Below, piece after piece: positions 8,870-18,887 of a DNA stretch of 64,000 nt (within the stretch, counting starts at the first letter, position 1; every line of letters begins with the position of its first letter). The stretch covers positions 1-64,000 of the forward strand of contig CAIOHR010000222.1 in the NCBI GenBank assembly GCA_903858115.1, in the 5' to 3' direction. The notes below the pieces were generated by a model. The model searched no databases. It had not been told where the DNA came from and saw nothing but the letters and a program-made list of their open reading frames with translations. The position numbers and the translations under genes were made by a program. This DNA is from an uncultured Pirellula sp. Lineage in GTDB: Bacteria; Planctomycetota; Planctomycetia; Pirellulales; Pirellulaceae.

Positions 8870-11800
8870 ATGATTCGATTTTCTCTCCCCATGCGATTGG
8901 CAAGATTCATCGTTCTGGGCATCTCGATGCCCTGTTTGTTGGTAAACAGCATGACCATCCACTCCCATGGGCAAGGAGCCAGTCAAGCACAACAACCCTC
9001 GAGCTGGAGTTGGGAGTCCACGAAGCTCTCACCGCTTTTCTTTGGCGAGGGAGGCACGATTTGTGAACTCGACGGGGACGGCAATCCAGATGTCGTTGCT
9101 GGATACAACATTTATTTCGGCCCCGCGTTTGATCGTGCCGTTCCTTTGGTAGATGCCAAACCTGTTTCCATTATCGGTTACTCCAAGTTCTTTTTTGCGT
9201 TCGATTACGATATCGACGGCGACAAGAATAACGACGTCATCATCATCGGTTTCCCAGGCGAAGCGGCTCACTGGTACAAGAACCCCGGCAGAGATCGAGC
9301 ACGGTCTGGTAATTGGGAGCGATTCACGATCCTCAGCTCGGTGGATAACGAATCCCCGACATTTACCGACGTGACCGGAGATGGCAAACCTGAAATCGTT
9401 TGCTGCAATGGTGGTACCTTCGGATACGCAGAGATACCGAAAGATCCGACGCAACCGTGGTCCTATGTTCCTATTAGCGAAAATGGCAAGTATCAACGCT
9501 TCACGCATGGGTTAGGTGTTGGCGATGTAAATGATGATGGTCGTCTCGACATCATGAGCAAAGAGGGTTGGTGGGAACAACCGAGCGACCGGTCCGTGAC
9601 ACCTTGGAAGATACATCGATTCGCGTTTTCCGGTCCTGGTGGAGCTCAAATGTACGCTGTCGACTTGGATGGAGACGGAAAGACGGAAGTCGTCACTTCT
9701 CTGGCAGCTCATGGTTATGGTTTGGTCGCTTACAAGAAGAAATCACCCGCAGGTGACGACTGGGACAGAATCGACATCATGACGGACAAGGTGGAAACGT
9801 CTCCTACAGGTCTCGTCGTCTCACAACTCCACGCGATTGATATCGCTGACATGGACAACGACGGAAAACCTGACATCATCGCGGGAAAACGATTCTGGGC
9901 TCATAACGGCAGCGACCGTGGCGAGAACGAACCACCGTTGCTCGCATGGTTCAAACCTGTGGTCTCGAATAGCGGACTTCGTTTCATCCCCAACATCGTC
10001 GATGACAACTCAGGAGTCGGCACGCAGATCGTTGCAAAGGACATCAACAACGATCGTCGACTGGATATCCTGTCAGTCAGCAAGCGGGGTGTTCACGTAT
10101 TGAAACAAGTCATGTCTTCTGCCGCCAAGCCCGAAGAACCCAAGCTAGCGAGAGCACTCGCGAAGATCAAAGACGATCTGGGTGGCTTTCGACCTGCGTG
10201 GTCTGAAACTCTCCCGATGAACGTCGACTTTGAAACCGGCGACCTGCGTGACTGGTCTCAAACGGGTGCTGCTTTTTTCAATCAGCCCATCAAGGGAGAT
10301 GTGGTTGCCGCCCGTCGCAAAGATATGTCGAGCCAGCACCAAGGTGACTACTGGGTCGGCTCGTTCGAAGTCACAGGCGATATCGCTTTCGGCACTCTTT
10401 CGAGCAAACCATTTCGCTTACAACATCCATGGGTATCGTTTCTACAAGGAGGAGGTAGCAATTCCGAAACTCGGGTCGAAATCGTCGATTTCAAAACGAA
10501 CGAAGCGATCGCCAAATCCGTTGGTCATGACGCCGAAGCGATGAAGCGAGCCGTGTTGCGACTAGACCGCGCGGTGGGTTCAGACGTCTTTATTCGATTG
10601 ATTGACAATAATAAAGACGGATGGGGGCATATCAATTTCGACGATTTCCGAATCCATGCCGACGAGCCCAAGATCGCGTCTGCCCAAAGACTTCCTACGC
10701 TTGACAAACTGACTTACAAATCGCTCCCACCGGACAAAGTGGCCGATGCGATGACATTGCCAGAAGGATTTTCCGTTCAAGTCATCGCCTCCGAACCCGT
10801 CGTCCGTCAACCGGTTGCAATGACTATCGACCATCGAGGGCGAGTATGGATCGCGGAAGCGTATCAATATCCACTGCGGGCCGATGGGGATGCAGGAAAA
10901 GATCGCGTCCTCATCTTGGAAGATACCAACGGTGACGGAACGCTCGATTCGCACAAGATCTTTGCCGACAATCTCAATCTCGTGAGTGGTATCGAAGTTG
11001 GCTTCGGCGGTTTGTGGGTTGGAGCTGCACCGTATCTATTGTTCATTCCGGATAAAGATGGAAACGATGTAGCCGACGGGCCCGCTATCAAAAAACTGGA
11101 AGGCTGGGGATACCAGGATACGCACGAAACGCTCAATAGTTTTATCTGGGGGCCAGACGGCTGGCTTTATGGATGCCACGGGGTCTTTACACACTCCGAT
11201 GTGCGTGTGGTCAAATCTTCTCCTGAGGAAACCAAGGCAGGACCCGTTACGAAAATCAATGCAGGTATCTGGCGTTATCATCCGCAATCGGAATCCTTTG
11301 AAGTCTTCGCGCATGGCACCAGCAACCCGTGGGGCGTCGACTTTAATGATACCGGCGATGCCTTCTTGACCGCTTGTGTGATACCTCACCTTTACCACAT
11401 CATTCCGCAAGCTCGATACCAACGCCAAGCCGGACAACACTTCAATCCATTCACGTATTCGGATATTCAAACGATTGCATTGCATCGCCATTGGATCGGA
11501 GATACACCGCACTCGGGCAACAATCGAAGCGATAGCGCCGGTGGTGGGCATGCCCATAGCGGTGCCATGTTTTACTTGGGTGGGAGCTGGCCAGAAAAGT
11601 ATCGAAACCAACTGTTCATGAACAATATTCATGGAGCACGCATCAACCAAGACAAAATAGCACGGCGTGGAAGTGGCTATCTCGGCGATCGGGCACCTGA
11701 CTTTTTGTTGGCTAATGATCTAAGCAGCCAGATCTTGTACTTTCGATCAGGACCGGATGGACAAGTGATTGCGATCGATTGGTACGACGCTCAGCAGTGT

Positions 11801-13627
11801 CACGTCAAAGACCCGAGCAAACACGACCAGAGCAATGGCCGTGTCTATCGAATCAGCTACAACAACGCCAAACCAGTCCAAGTGGATTTGTCAAAAGCGT
11901 CCGATCTACAATTGGTCGAGCATCAAACCAGCAAGAATGATTGGTATGTCCGGACGGCCCGTCGCCTTTTGATGGAGCGACAACATCTTGGATCGCTTTC
12001 CACAATCGCATTGAGTGAGTTGGGGAAATTGCTCAAGCATGCGGAGCCACGCATTCGATTGCGTGCACTGTGGGCACTAGCTGCTTGCAGCAGTTTGACC
12101 CAAGCGGATATCGACTTAGCACTCGACGACAAGGATGAGCATGTAAGAGGATGGGGAGTTCGATTGCTTAGCCAGCCAGCCACCAGTTTCCTGAAGCAAC
12201 ACTCCCCAGCCGCATTCATGGAAGTGTTAGCATCGATGGCGGCCAACGATCCATCCGCTTTGGTCCGATGCGAATTGGCTGCTGCGTCTCATCGTCTGCC
12301 TGCGGCGGCGGCTCATAAAATAGTAGAACAGTTGGTCACCCACGCAGAAGACAATGGTGATCACAATCTTCCATGGATGGTTTGGTATGCAGCTTCTCGG
12401 GTGATTGAAGAGACACCGAAGGCGTCGATCGATTTGCTTGGTCGAAGTAAAATCGAAAAAGTGTCTGAGTATATCGCTCGTCAAGTTTCTCAAACCTATG
12501 TCGCAAAGCCGGACGAACGGAATTCGGAGACGTTTGTTTCGCTACTCAGCAAAGTTGCAAGCCATACTGTACCGGAAACAGCAGCGAAATGGATGGACTC
12601 GATCCTCGTAGCTTTGGAGTCCAAGAGAACGCTCAATGCTCCAACGGGGTGGCCGCAAGTCTCGAAAGAGTTGTTGTTGCACCCGAATGCCCCGATGCGA
12701 CTGCGTGGTGCACAACTGGCTAGCAAACTCAATGACAAAGACGCCCTTCAATTGCTCCGTGATTTGGTGGCACAGTCCTATGCGAAGGATGATGATCGAA
12801 TCGCTGCGTTGAATATTCTTAAGCAAGTGAAAGCAGAAGGGGTGTCTCCACTCGCTTTTGGACTTCTTAATAAACCGGGGATGCGCTCCGCTGCGTTGTC
12901 CGCGATCGCAGATTCTCTCGACGTCGACGGTGCGAAGCGAGTGCTGGACGTTGCGATCCAATGGCCAGAGATCGCGGATCGCCGTTTGGCATGGTTCGCG
13001 ATGTTGCGCCGAGTCCCGACGGCCGAAGTTCTGTTAAAGGCGTTGGAAAGTAAGAAGCTTCCGTCTGGCGACTTGACTGCCGATATGGTGCAACAGATTC
13101 AGCGATTGAATTCGGAGCCGTTGATGAATTTGGTCACACAGGTTTGGGGCAATGTTCGCGGCTTGGATGAAGATAAACAGAAAGCGGTTGCGAAAATTCG
13201 AACCTTGGTGGAAAAAGAGTCAAAAGATTTGGATCCAATGGCTGGCAAAGTCGTTTTCACGAAGATCTGCGGACAATGCCACGTGTTGTTTGGCGAAGGA
13301 GGAAAGATTGGACCTGAGCTAACCGGCTCCAATCGACGGGATGTGAATTACCTCTTGGAAAATATTTTGGATCCAAGTGCAGTCATGGCAAAAGAGTATC
13401 AGCCTATCATCGTGCGAACCAAAGATGAACAGACGGTAACAGGGCTTCTCAAGCAGAGCACACCCGATTCCATCCGATTGCAGACAGCCACGGACGAAGT
13501 GGTGATTTACACCTCGGAGATCGAAGAACGAAAGCAAAGCAAAACCTCGATGATGCCAAGCGATTTGCTAACTCCGCTGTCGGATTCCGAAATTCAATCT
13601 CTGTTTGCTTACCTGCGTTCCAAGTAA
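8870..13627 (+). CDS. Giant secreted FG-GAP / PVC dehydrogenase-like / HEAT / c-haem protein
   Basis: The preferred ATG at 8870 opens a basic-hydrophobic signal peptide (MRLARFIVLGI...), giving 1585 aa. About residues 60-420 hold at least seven FG-GAP/VCBS-type Asp-rich loops (LDGDGNPDVV, VTGDGKPEIV, VNDDGRLDIM, LDGDGKTEVV, MDNDGKPDII). Residues about 460-610 form a jelly-roll-like region (FETGDLRDW...NFDDFRIH). From about 640 comes the planctomycete 'putative membrane-bound dehydrogenase' beta-propeller (LPEGFSVQVIASEP, GLWVGAAPY), then alpha-helical HEAT-like repeats, and a C-terminal haem domain with CGQCH (Cys1467, Cys1470, His1471) and IGPELTGSNR. These families are abundant in PVC bacteria; substrates are unknown. 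Two genes follow on the same strand. Confidence 0.88.
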   Translation: MIRFSLPMRLARFIVLGISMPCLLVNSMTIHSHGQGASQAQQPSSWSWESTKLSPLFFGEGGTICELDGDGNPDVVAGYNIYFGPAFDRAVPLVDAKPVSIIGYSKFFFAFDYDIDGDKNNDVIIIGFPGEAAHWYKNPGRDRARSGNWERFTILSSVDNESPTFTDVTGDGKPEIVCCNGGTFGYAEIPKDPTQPWSYVPISENGKYQRFTHGLGVGDVNDDGRLDIMSKEGWWEQPSDRSVTPWKIHRFAFSGPGGAQMYAVDLDGDGKTEVVTSLAAHGYGLVAYKKKSPAGDDWDRIDIMTDKVETSPTGLVVSQLHAIDIADMDNDGKPDIIAGKRFWAHNGSDRGENEPPLLAWFKPVVSNSGLRFIPNIVDDNSGVGTQIVAKDINNDRRLDILSVSKRGVHVLKQVMSSAAKPEEPKLARALAKIKDDLGGFRPAWSETLPMNVDFETGDLRDWSQTGAAFFNQPIKGDVVAARRKDMSSQHQGDYWVGSFEVTGDIAFGTLSSKPFRLQHPWVSFLQGGGSNSETRVEIVDFKTNEAIAKSVGHDAEAMKRAVLRLDRAVGSDVFIRLIDNNKDGWGHINFDDFRIHADEPKIASAQRLPTLDKLTYKSLPPDKVADAMTLPEGFSVQVIASEPVVRQPVAMTIDHRGRVWIAEAYQYPLRADGDAGKDRVLILEDTNGDGTLDSHKIFADNLNLVSGIEVGFGGLWVGAAPYLLFIPDKDGNDVADGPAIKKLEGWGYQDTHETLNSFIWGPDGWLYGCHGVFTHSDVRVVKSSPEETKAGPVTKINAGIWRYHPQSESFEVFAHGTSNPWGVDFNDTGDAFLTACVIPHLYHIIPQARYQRQAGQHFNPFTYSDIQTIALHRHWIGDTPHSGNNRSDSAGGGHAHSGAMFYLGGSWPEKYRNQLFMNNIHGARINQDKIARRGSGYLGDRAPDFLLANDLSSQILYFRSGPDGQVIAIDWYDAQQCHVKDPSKHDQSNGRVYRISYNNAKPVQVDLSKASDLQLVEHQTSKNDWYVRTARRLLMERQHLGSLSTIALSELGKLLKHAEPRIRLRALWALAACSSLTQADIDLALDDKDEHVRGWGVRLLSQPATSFLKQHSPAAFMEVLASMAANDPSALVRCELAAASHRLPAAAAHKIVEQLVTHAEDNGDHNLPWMVWYAASRVIEETPKASIDLLGRSKIEKVSEYIARQVSQTYVAKPDERNSETFVSLLSKVASHTVPETAAKWMDSILVALESKRTLNAPTGWPQVSKELLLHPNAPMRLRGAQLASKLNDKDALQLLRDLVAQSYAKDDDRIAALNILKQVKAEGVSPLAFGLLNKPGMRSAALSAIADSLDVDGAKRVLDVAIQWPEIADRRLAWFAMLRRVPTAEVLLKALESKKLPSGDLTADMVQQIQRLNSEPLMNLVTQVWGNVRGLDEDKQKAVAKIRTLVEKESKDLDPMAGKVVFTKICGQCHVLFGEGGKIGPELTGSNRRDVNYLLENILDPSAVMAKEYQPIIVRTKDEQTVTGLLKQSTPDSIRLQTATDEVVIYTSEIEERKQSKTSMMPSDLLTPLSDSEIQSLFAYLRSK

Positions 13628-13741
13628 GCAATGGTGCAGAAGTACTTTGGCAATACTCTTTTAACCGTCAGCCGCAGGCGTAAGCGAATCCAAATTTTTG
13701 CAATCAACCAAGCGATGAAACTAAATCAGAGGTACAAATTC

Positions 13742-15088
13742 ATGCGAACTGCGATCATCGGATTGGCTGTTCTTTATTGCTCGATGCTCGGTGAGCTCAT
13801 GGGACAAGAGCAGGTGGCAGTCAATCCCTATGTTATCTCGTTGCCTGCGGATCCACCTTACTACCGCATTCGTTACGATGCTTCATCGACTCCAGGCGAA
13901 TTGGTTTATCCAGTCAGCTTTTCCCTGTGGTTGCCTCCTGGTGTCAAGACATTGCGCGGAATTGTCGTGCATCAACATGGATGCGGCGAAGGTTCCTGCA
14001 AATCGGGGCAAACGGGTGCCCATGATTTGCATTGGCAAGCGCTCGCGCGCAAACACGATTGTGCGTTGCTCAGTCCTTCGTATGAGCAACCGGAGAAAGC
14101 GGATTGCCAACTATGGTGCAATCCTAGAAACGGATCAGATCGAGCGTTTCGAAAGTCATTGTCAGATCTTGCTGTCTTGACGGGGCATTCAGAACTGGCG
14201 ACCGTCCCATGGGCCCTTTGGGGACACAGCGGTGGCGGGCATTGGGCTGGTGGGATGACATTTCTTCATCCGGATCGCGTTGTTGCCGCTTGGTTGCGCT
14301 CAGGTGTACCGCCGCTCAAGGTTGCGGAGAACAAACCGAACCCATGGACCATCCCTGACGCGGCCTGTCATGTACCCATCCTTTGTAATCTTGGTACAAA
14401 AGAGGGAGTCACTGTCCAAGACGGTCGGTTTGCGAAAGTTTGGGAAGGTGTCGAAGCGTTCGTGCGAGAGATGCGATCGAAAGATGCATTGATAGGGATC
14501 GCGGTCGACCCACGCTCAAGTCACGATTGTGGCAACCAACGATACCTCGCGATACCGTGGCTCGATGCATGCTTGACAGCACGATTGCCGGCATCCCCCA
14601 GCGGCCCGCTTCGAAAGATGAAAATCAACGACGGATGGTTCGGTGGATTGGCGACCGAGTCGTTCGCTCCACTCGAGCCAAAATCGGCGATAGATTGGCA
14701 AGGCCCGAAGGAGTCAGCATTGTGGTTTCCCAACGAAACAATCGCGAAAGCGTGGATGCAATACTCCATCGACACGATGGTAAACGACACGACACCTCCG
14801 CCTGCACCCACGAATGTCCGAGTTGTTGGGAACGAGATAACGTGGGAATCCCATGCAGATTTGGAAAGCGGACTTGCCAGGTTTATTGTCGAGCGCGATG
14901 GTATTGAGATTGGTGTGCTCGAAGGAAAGAATGCATTCGGTCGGCCGATCTTTCAGAACAATTCCTACAGTGATACACCGACGCAACCGTTAGCTACCAT
15001 GAAGTATGTGGATGAAAAAGTGCGCGCTGGCGAAGTGTATCGATACAATGTCATTGCGGTAAACACGGTCGGGCTCAAGTCAAACTAG
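13742..15088 (+). CDS. Secreted alpha/beta hydrolase with C-terminal Fn3-like module
   Basis: I chose the ATG at 13742: AGAGG lies nine bases upstream and it begins a signal peptide ([20 protein letters not shown]). The tracked start at 13631 adds 37 residues without features. The nucleophile elbow is WGHSGGGH, with Ser163 as likely nucleophile; His in SSHDCG is a candidate catalytic His. [14 protein letters not shown] resembles the oxyanion-hole strand of secreted esterases and is Cys-rich. The last about 95 residues ([33 protein letters not shown]) look like a fibronectin-III-like domain. The substrate is unknown; polyester or ester-linked carbohydrate are both possible. The gene follows the haem protein closely and is 11 bp from the VWA gene, suggesting cotranscription. 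Confidence 0.8.
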   Translation: MRTAIIGLAVLYCSMLGELMGQEQVAVNPYVISLPADPPYYRIRYDASSTPGELVYPVSFSLWLPPGVKTLRGIVVHQHGCGEGSCKSGQTGAHDLHWQALARKHDCALLSPSYEQPEKADCQLWCNPRNGSDRAFRKSLSDLAVLTGHSELATVPWALWGHSGGGHWAGGMTFLHPDRVVAAWLRSGVPPLKVAENKPNPWTIPDAACHVPILCNLGTKEGVTVQDGRFAKVWEGVEAFVREMRSKDALIGIAVDPRSSHDCGNQRYLAIPWLDACLTARLPASPSGPLRKMKINDGWFGGLATESFAPLEPKSAIDWQGPKESALWFPNETIAKAWMQYSIDTMVNDTTPPPAPTNVRVVGNEITWESHADLESGLARFIVERDGIEIGVLEGKNAFGRPIFQNNSYSDTPTQPLATMKYVDEKVRAGEVYRYNVIAVNTVGLKSN

Positions 15089-15099
15089 AGATCGAAATC

Positions 15100-16161
15100 A
15101 TGGACCCGAAACCAACTCCGAACCGTTCCGAATCGTCGCATGGTCGCGACTTGATGGTTCGACGCGAACGAACGATTCCTCGCCCTTTTCATACGCGATG
15201 GTCGGACCATCGAGCGTGGATTTCCAGTTGTATTCTTCATACCTGCCTATTCGTATCGGTCGCGATACTGTGGCGACCCATTGCGAAAGGGACCAACGGT
15301 GAAAAGGATCGTCCCATAGGCATCGCAGTCGTGCATCAGACCAGCAACGGGACCGAGTACTTCATTGCGGGCGGTTCTTCGGGGGCCACTGCTTCGGGCA
15401 ACACAGCCAGCGAAAATGCAGCCGCCGTTCCTGTGGCGACTCCAGGTGCAACGTCCGTCGAACAGATCTTGTCCGAATTGATGCCCGCTACATCCACCAA
15501 CGTCGGGACTGGAGCGGAGTCGATCGGTTCGGGACTAGCGGGCGGCGGGACATCCGGACTGAGTGGTGCAGACAAGGGAGAAGGGAAAACGCTTAATCAA
15601 ACCAAGACATCGTTTCTCGGTTTGGAGGGCGTTGGTGCATCGTTTGTTTATGTGTTGGATCGATCCGATTCGATGAACACACAATCGGGTGCGCCAATGT
15701 ATTTGGCAAAACGAGAATTGATGCAGAGTATCGAAAGTCTGGGTGAGAATCACCAGTTTCAAATCGTATTTTACAACGATTCCCCCAGTCCTTTGTCGTC
15801 CTCAAGAGGGGGCAACAACAGGTTACTCTTTGCCAAGCCCATCGAGAAATCACGCGCGACTCAATTCATCCGAGGAATGGTAGCCAACGGATCGACAGAG
15901 CATGCTAGAGCCTTGAAGAAAGGTCTAGACTACGCGCCGGACGTACTGTTTTTTATGACCGATGGAGATCTTCCTGGATTGTCTAGCAATCAGCTTGCCG
16001 AAGTCCAAGAGGCGGCAACTCGAAGCGGCACAACGATTCATACCATCCAATTTCGAGGCGGGCCACAAGAAGGGGATGGAGGCTGGATCCGAAGCTTGGC
16101 CGAAATGAATCGAGGCAAGTATCGCTACGTGAACGTCGAAGAAATGCGGGCTGCGGAATAG
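15100..16161 (+). CDS. Membrane-anchored von Willebrand factor A domain protein
   Basis: Residues about 48-66 (WISSCILHTCLFVSVAILW) form one membrane segment after a basic N-terminus. A long Gly/Ala/Ser/Thr-rich linker follows (about 85-175), then a VWA domain with MIDAS motif DRSDS (Asp187, Ser189, Ser191) and VLFFMTDGD as the later Asp motif. Similar proteins are common in planctomycetes, and the membrane anchor places the VWA domain outside the cytoplasm or in the periplasm. The ligand is unknown. The gene starts 11 bp after the alpha/beta hydrolase stop and probably ends the transcript; a two-hairpin repeat lies about 90 bp beyond its stop. Confidence 0.8.
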   Translation: MDPKPTPNRSESSHGRDLMVRRERTIPRPFHTRWSDHRAWISSCILHTCLFVSVAILWRPIAKGTNGEKDRPIGIAVVHQTSNGTEYFIAGGSSGATASGNTASENAAAVPVATPGATSVEQILSELMPATSTNVGTGAESIGSGLAGGGTSGLSGADKGEGKTLNQTKTSFLGLEGVGASFVYVLDRSDSMNTQSGAPMYLAKRELMQSIESLGENHQFQIVFYNDSPSPLSSSRGGNNRLLFAKPIEKSRATQFIRGMVANGSTEHARALKKGLDYAPDVLFFMTDGDLPGLSSNQLAEVQEAATRSGTTIHTIQFRGGPQEGDGGWIRSLAEMNRGKYRYVNVEEMRAAE

Positions 16162-16252
16162 ATTGTCATTTTCCAGCAGCGCCGTTTGATGCGACAACAA
16201 CGGCTTGGCCACCAGCGATAAATCCCATAGCCCAGGAAAGCTCTTTCCTTTT

Positions 16253-16348
16253 CGAGGCTACTACGCTGCTCGACAGCGTAGGGCCATAGCCGTAACCAGA
16301 CGGGTCGATGTCGGCAGACGCCACCACGCTGCTCGCCAGCGTGGAGCG
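16253..16348 (+). repeat. Two-hairpin dispersed repeat, copy A
   Basis: Two perfect 8-bp stems, CTACGCTG-CTCGA-CAGCGTAG (16261-16281) and CCACGCTG-CTCGC-CAGCGTGG (16324-16344), flank the spacer GCCATAGCCGTAACCAGAC. A second copy in the opposite orientation lies at 42823-42929. By hand alignment the first core matches at 42 of 46 positions and the second at 29 of 33. Stem sequences are conserved or wobble-compatible while loops differ. The copy sits between the convergent VWA and nucleotidyltransferase genes. Confidence 0.85.
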
Positions 16349-16468
16349 CTGGTCTGACAGCGCACGCAAACTGACCAGCATCCTACGTTGACAATGGCTA
16401 ACACAAGGGGCGATTCTGAAGTTCGAACCGATCATCTGCGATCCTATTCAATGTTGAAGCAATCAACT

Positions 16469-17071
16469 CTATTCGTTGGTAGAATCTGTTTCGGTGGGAT
16501 CGTCCTCGCCGATCGCATGGCGGACCAGTTCGCGAAATGCAGTGCGAACTGATGGGTGCAAGAATCGAGCGAACGAACCGTCGATCTTTCGAATCGCGAT
16601 GAGTTCGACGACGTCCGCAAAGTCTTTGTGCGTCCGTCTCAGGCTTCCCATTCCACAAGCGAGCTTCATCTCAATCAATCGAGAAAGTCGAACCACGGAT
16701 AAGCCTTCGCGTTCCTCAATATTTGAATCGCCAAACGGCTCCGGAATCTTGACTTCAGACCCTTTGCCAGCGTTTTCGCCCGCCAGTAGAAATTGCACAG
16801 GTACTCCACTAGAACTTCGAAACTCTCTCAATTCCGCGTTCCATTGGAAGGAATCCGCCAATAGCAACTCCTTCACCTTGAGCGAGTCTTTTGAATAAAT
16901 GATCACGTCCAAATCCGTGGTGTTGCGTTGGTAACCATGTAGACAGACCGCAACTCCCCCGCAAATCGAATGGGGGATATCAGACTGTTGGAATATTCGC
17001 TCGCAACGCAATGCGACCTCCCAGAGGGACTCGTTTCCCAGCATCGCGTAAACCTTTTGACTAGTAATCAT
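16469..17071 (-). CDS. Solitary nucleotidyltransferase-fold protein
   Basis: A 200-aa protein with the N-terminal pattern of the polymerase-beta superfamily: ICGGVAVCLHGYQR followed by TTDLDVII, supplying Asp53 and Asp55 as metal ligands. The rest resembles stand-alone nucleotidyltransferases grouped with AbiEii/MNT-type or DUF6036-like proteins (LSRLIEMKLACG, RTHKDFADVVELI). Some relatives are toxins or their neutralisers, but no HEPN or AbiEi-like partner is adjacent, so a toxin role is not supported. TTGAGG lies eight bases upstream of the ATG. The gene is divergent from purQ and convergent with the VWA gene. Confidence 0.75.
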   Translation of the reverse strand: MITSQKVYAMLGNESLWEVALRCERIFQQSDIPHSICGGVAVCLHGYQRNTTDLDVIIYSKDSLKVKELLLADSFQWNAELREFRSSSGVPVQFLLAGENAGKGSEVKIPEPFGDSNIEEREGLSVVRLSRLIEMKLACGMGSLRRTHKDFADVVELIAIRKIDGSFARFLHPSVRTAFRELVRHAIGEDDPTETDSTNE

Positions 17072-17231
17072 GGCTAGACCTCAAATTTCCTCGATTGTAG
17101 CCCAGAATGAACTTTCTAGTTACTTTCCCAGCCTCGATTTGGACTGCCAAAATGGAGTATTTGGGTTACATTAACGGGCCAACAAGACGATCTTTTTTAG
17201 AATCCGCTTCCCCCGATCCCGATGTCTAGGC

Positions 17232-18017
17232 ATGGCAAAACCAAGAGTTCTCGTACTTCGTGCCCCCGGTACGAATTGTGATGTGGAAACATCGTACGCT
17301 TTCGAAATGGCGGGAGCTGAACCTGTTCGTCTCCATGTCAACCAATTGATGGAGAATCCGTCGCTCGCTTCGACGTTTCAGATACTCTGCTTTCCCGGCG
17401 GATTCAGTTACGGGGATGATATCGCAGCCGGTCGAATTCTCGCGACACAAATCAAAACGTTCCTGAGCGAGACGCTCGAGATGTTTCGGCAAGAGGATCG
17501 TTTGGTTTTGGGCATCTGCAATGGTTTTCAAATCATGATGCGATTGGGGATCTTTTTTGAACAAGCGGAAAAGACGCCACCTGCGACTCTGACGTGGAAT
17601 CGCCAAGGGCGATTCGAAGATCGTTGGGTGCACTTGAAACCGACCAGTGATCATTGCGTCTTCTTGAAGGGGATATCGCAGTGCTACCTGCCGATGGCGC
17701 ACGCCGAAGGACGTTTTTTGTTTCGCGATGACGCCACGCGTGAAATCATGCAAGCCAGCAATCAAGTGGCCATTCAATATTGCAATCCCGCGGGCGAAAC
17801 GGGCGACAGCATTTTGGCGTTTCCCGACAATCCGAATGGTGCCGAGTCGAACGTCGCAGGCATTTGCGATACGAGCGGACGCATCTTTGGATTGATGCCA
17901 CACCCAGAGCGACATCTATTCGCCACCAACCATCCGCAGTGGACTCGGCGACGTGAACAACCGGAGCATGGCGAGGGGTTGAAAGTCTTTCAAAACGCAG
18001 TCGCTTACTTCGGATAG
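17232..18017 (+). CDS. purQ: Phosphoribosylformylglycinamidine synthase, glutaminase subunit
   Basis: PurQ supplies ammonia from glutamine to PurL in the fourth step of IMP synthesis. It is a class I glutamine amidotransferase: PRVLVLRAPGTNCD at the N-terminus, GGFSYGDDIAAGR, nucleophile Cys96 in LGICNGFQ, and the catalytic His/Glu in MPHPERH near residue 236. The 261-aa length fits the stand-alone subunit of organisms with split PurS/PurQ/PurL or small PurL. No other pur gene lies nearby. panC begins 27 bp downstream on the same strand, so the two may share a transcript although the pathways differ. Confidence 0.95.
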   Translation: MAKPRVLVLRAPGTNCDVETSYAFEMAGAEPVRLHVNQLMENPSLASTFQILCFPGGFSYGDDIAAGRILATQIKTFLSETLEMFRQEDRLVLGICNGFQIMMRLGIFFEQAEKTPPATLTWNRQGRFEDRWVHLKPTSDHCVFLKGISQCYLPMAHAEGRFLFRDDATREIMQASNQVAIQYCNPAGETGDSILAFPDNPNGAESNVAGICDTSGRIFGLMPHPERHLFATNHPQWTRRREQPEHGEGLKVFQNAVAYFG

Positions 18018-18044
18018 TTTCGTTTCAGCAAGGGTACGTGCACC

Positions 18045-18887
18045 ATGCGAGTTGTTCACTCACCTCACGAAGTCTACGCATTGGTGGACTTTGAAAGACG
18101 AAACGGAAATCGTGTCGGGCTAGTACCCACCATGGGTGCTTTGCATGCAGGGCATGTTTCGCTGGTAGAGCAGGCCAAGCTACAGTCCGATATCGTGGCC
18201 GCTACGATCTTTGTGAACCCAACGCAGTTTGGTCCCAAGGAAGACTTTGGCAAGTATCCGCGAACCCTCGAATCGGACTTGGAGAAATTGGATGCTGTCG
18301 GTTGCGATATCGTGTTTGTACCGAGTTCGGAACAAATCTATGCACCCGAGCACTCGACCTACATCGAACCGCCGAAAGTAGCCAATCGCTGGGAAGGCGA
18401 GATCCGACCTGGGCATTTTCGTGGGGTGACGACGATCGTTCTCAAGCTGTTCATGATGGTCCCGGCTCAGGTTGCCTTTTTTGGTCGCAAGGATTATCAA
18501 CAAGTGGCGGTGATTCGAGCTATGGTCGAGGATTTGAATCTGCCTATTCAGATTGTGACATGCGATACGATTCGCGAGACAGATGGTTTGGCGATGAGCA
18601 GTCGGAATCGTTATTTGAACGACTCGGAGCGTTCGCGTGCACTCAGTTTGAGCCGAGCGTTGAAAGCTGCCAACGCCATGGTTGAAGCTGGCTGTCGCAA
18701 CGTATCGGACATTGAAAACGAAATGACGAAAATGTTGCTCGCCGCCCCCGTCGATTCGATCGATTATGCCCGGATCGTCGACGGTGACACGTTGGAACCT
18801 CTTTCTGAAGTAACATCGCCTGCTGTTGCGATTATTGCTGCCAGACTCGGAACGACCCGATTGATTGATAACTGCATCTTGCGTTGA
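18045..18887 (+). CDS. panC: Pantothenate synthetase
   Basis: PanC joins D-pantoate and beta-alanine using ATP to make pantothenate for CoA. Recognition: LVPTMGALHAGH with the HxGH nucleotide motif at residues 34-37, FVNPTQFGPKEDFGKYPRT, RPGHFRGVTTIV, FFGRKDYQQ and the KMSKS-like MSSRNRYL. The 280-aa length is standard and the C-terminus (AIIAARLGTTRLIDNCIL) is intact. About 550 bp downstream lies a second, diverged copy of this same C-terminus (19437-19520), so this gene may have replaced or displaced an older panC. Confidence 0.97.
   Translation: MRVVHSPHEVYALVDFERRNGNRVGLVPTMGALHAGHVSLVEQAKLQSDIVAATIFVNPTQFGPKEDFGKYPRTLESDLEKLDAVGCDIVFVPSSEQIYAPEHSTYIEPPKVANRWEGEIRPGHFRGVTTIVLKLFMMVPAQVAFFGRKDYQQVAVIRAMVEDLNLPIQIVTCDTIRETDGLAMSSRNRYLNDSERSRALSLSRALKAANAMVEAGCRNVSDIENEMTKMLLAAPVDSIDYARIVDGDTLEPLSEVTSPAVAIIAARLGTTRLIDNCILR

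Noticed and set aside
14440-14907. 155-aa plus-strand ORF inside the alpha/beta hydrolase gene
   Set aside because: Arg-rich translation of another frame; the hydrolase frame carries the nucleophile motif and signal peptide.
16166-16435. 89-aa minus-strand ORF downstream of the nucleotidyltransferase
   Set aside because: Most of it is the translation of the two-hairpin repeat (repeated TLxSSVVAS). The C-terminal part looks hydrophobic but has no start, ribosome site or known family.
16469-17071. Toxin-antitoxin module (AbiE or MNT/HEPN type)
   Set aside because: Only the nucleotidyltransferase is present; neither neighbour resembles a partner gene.
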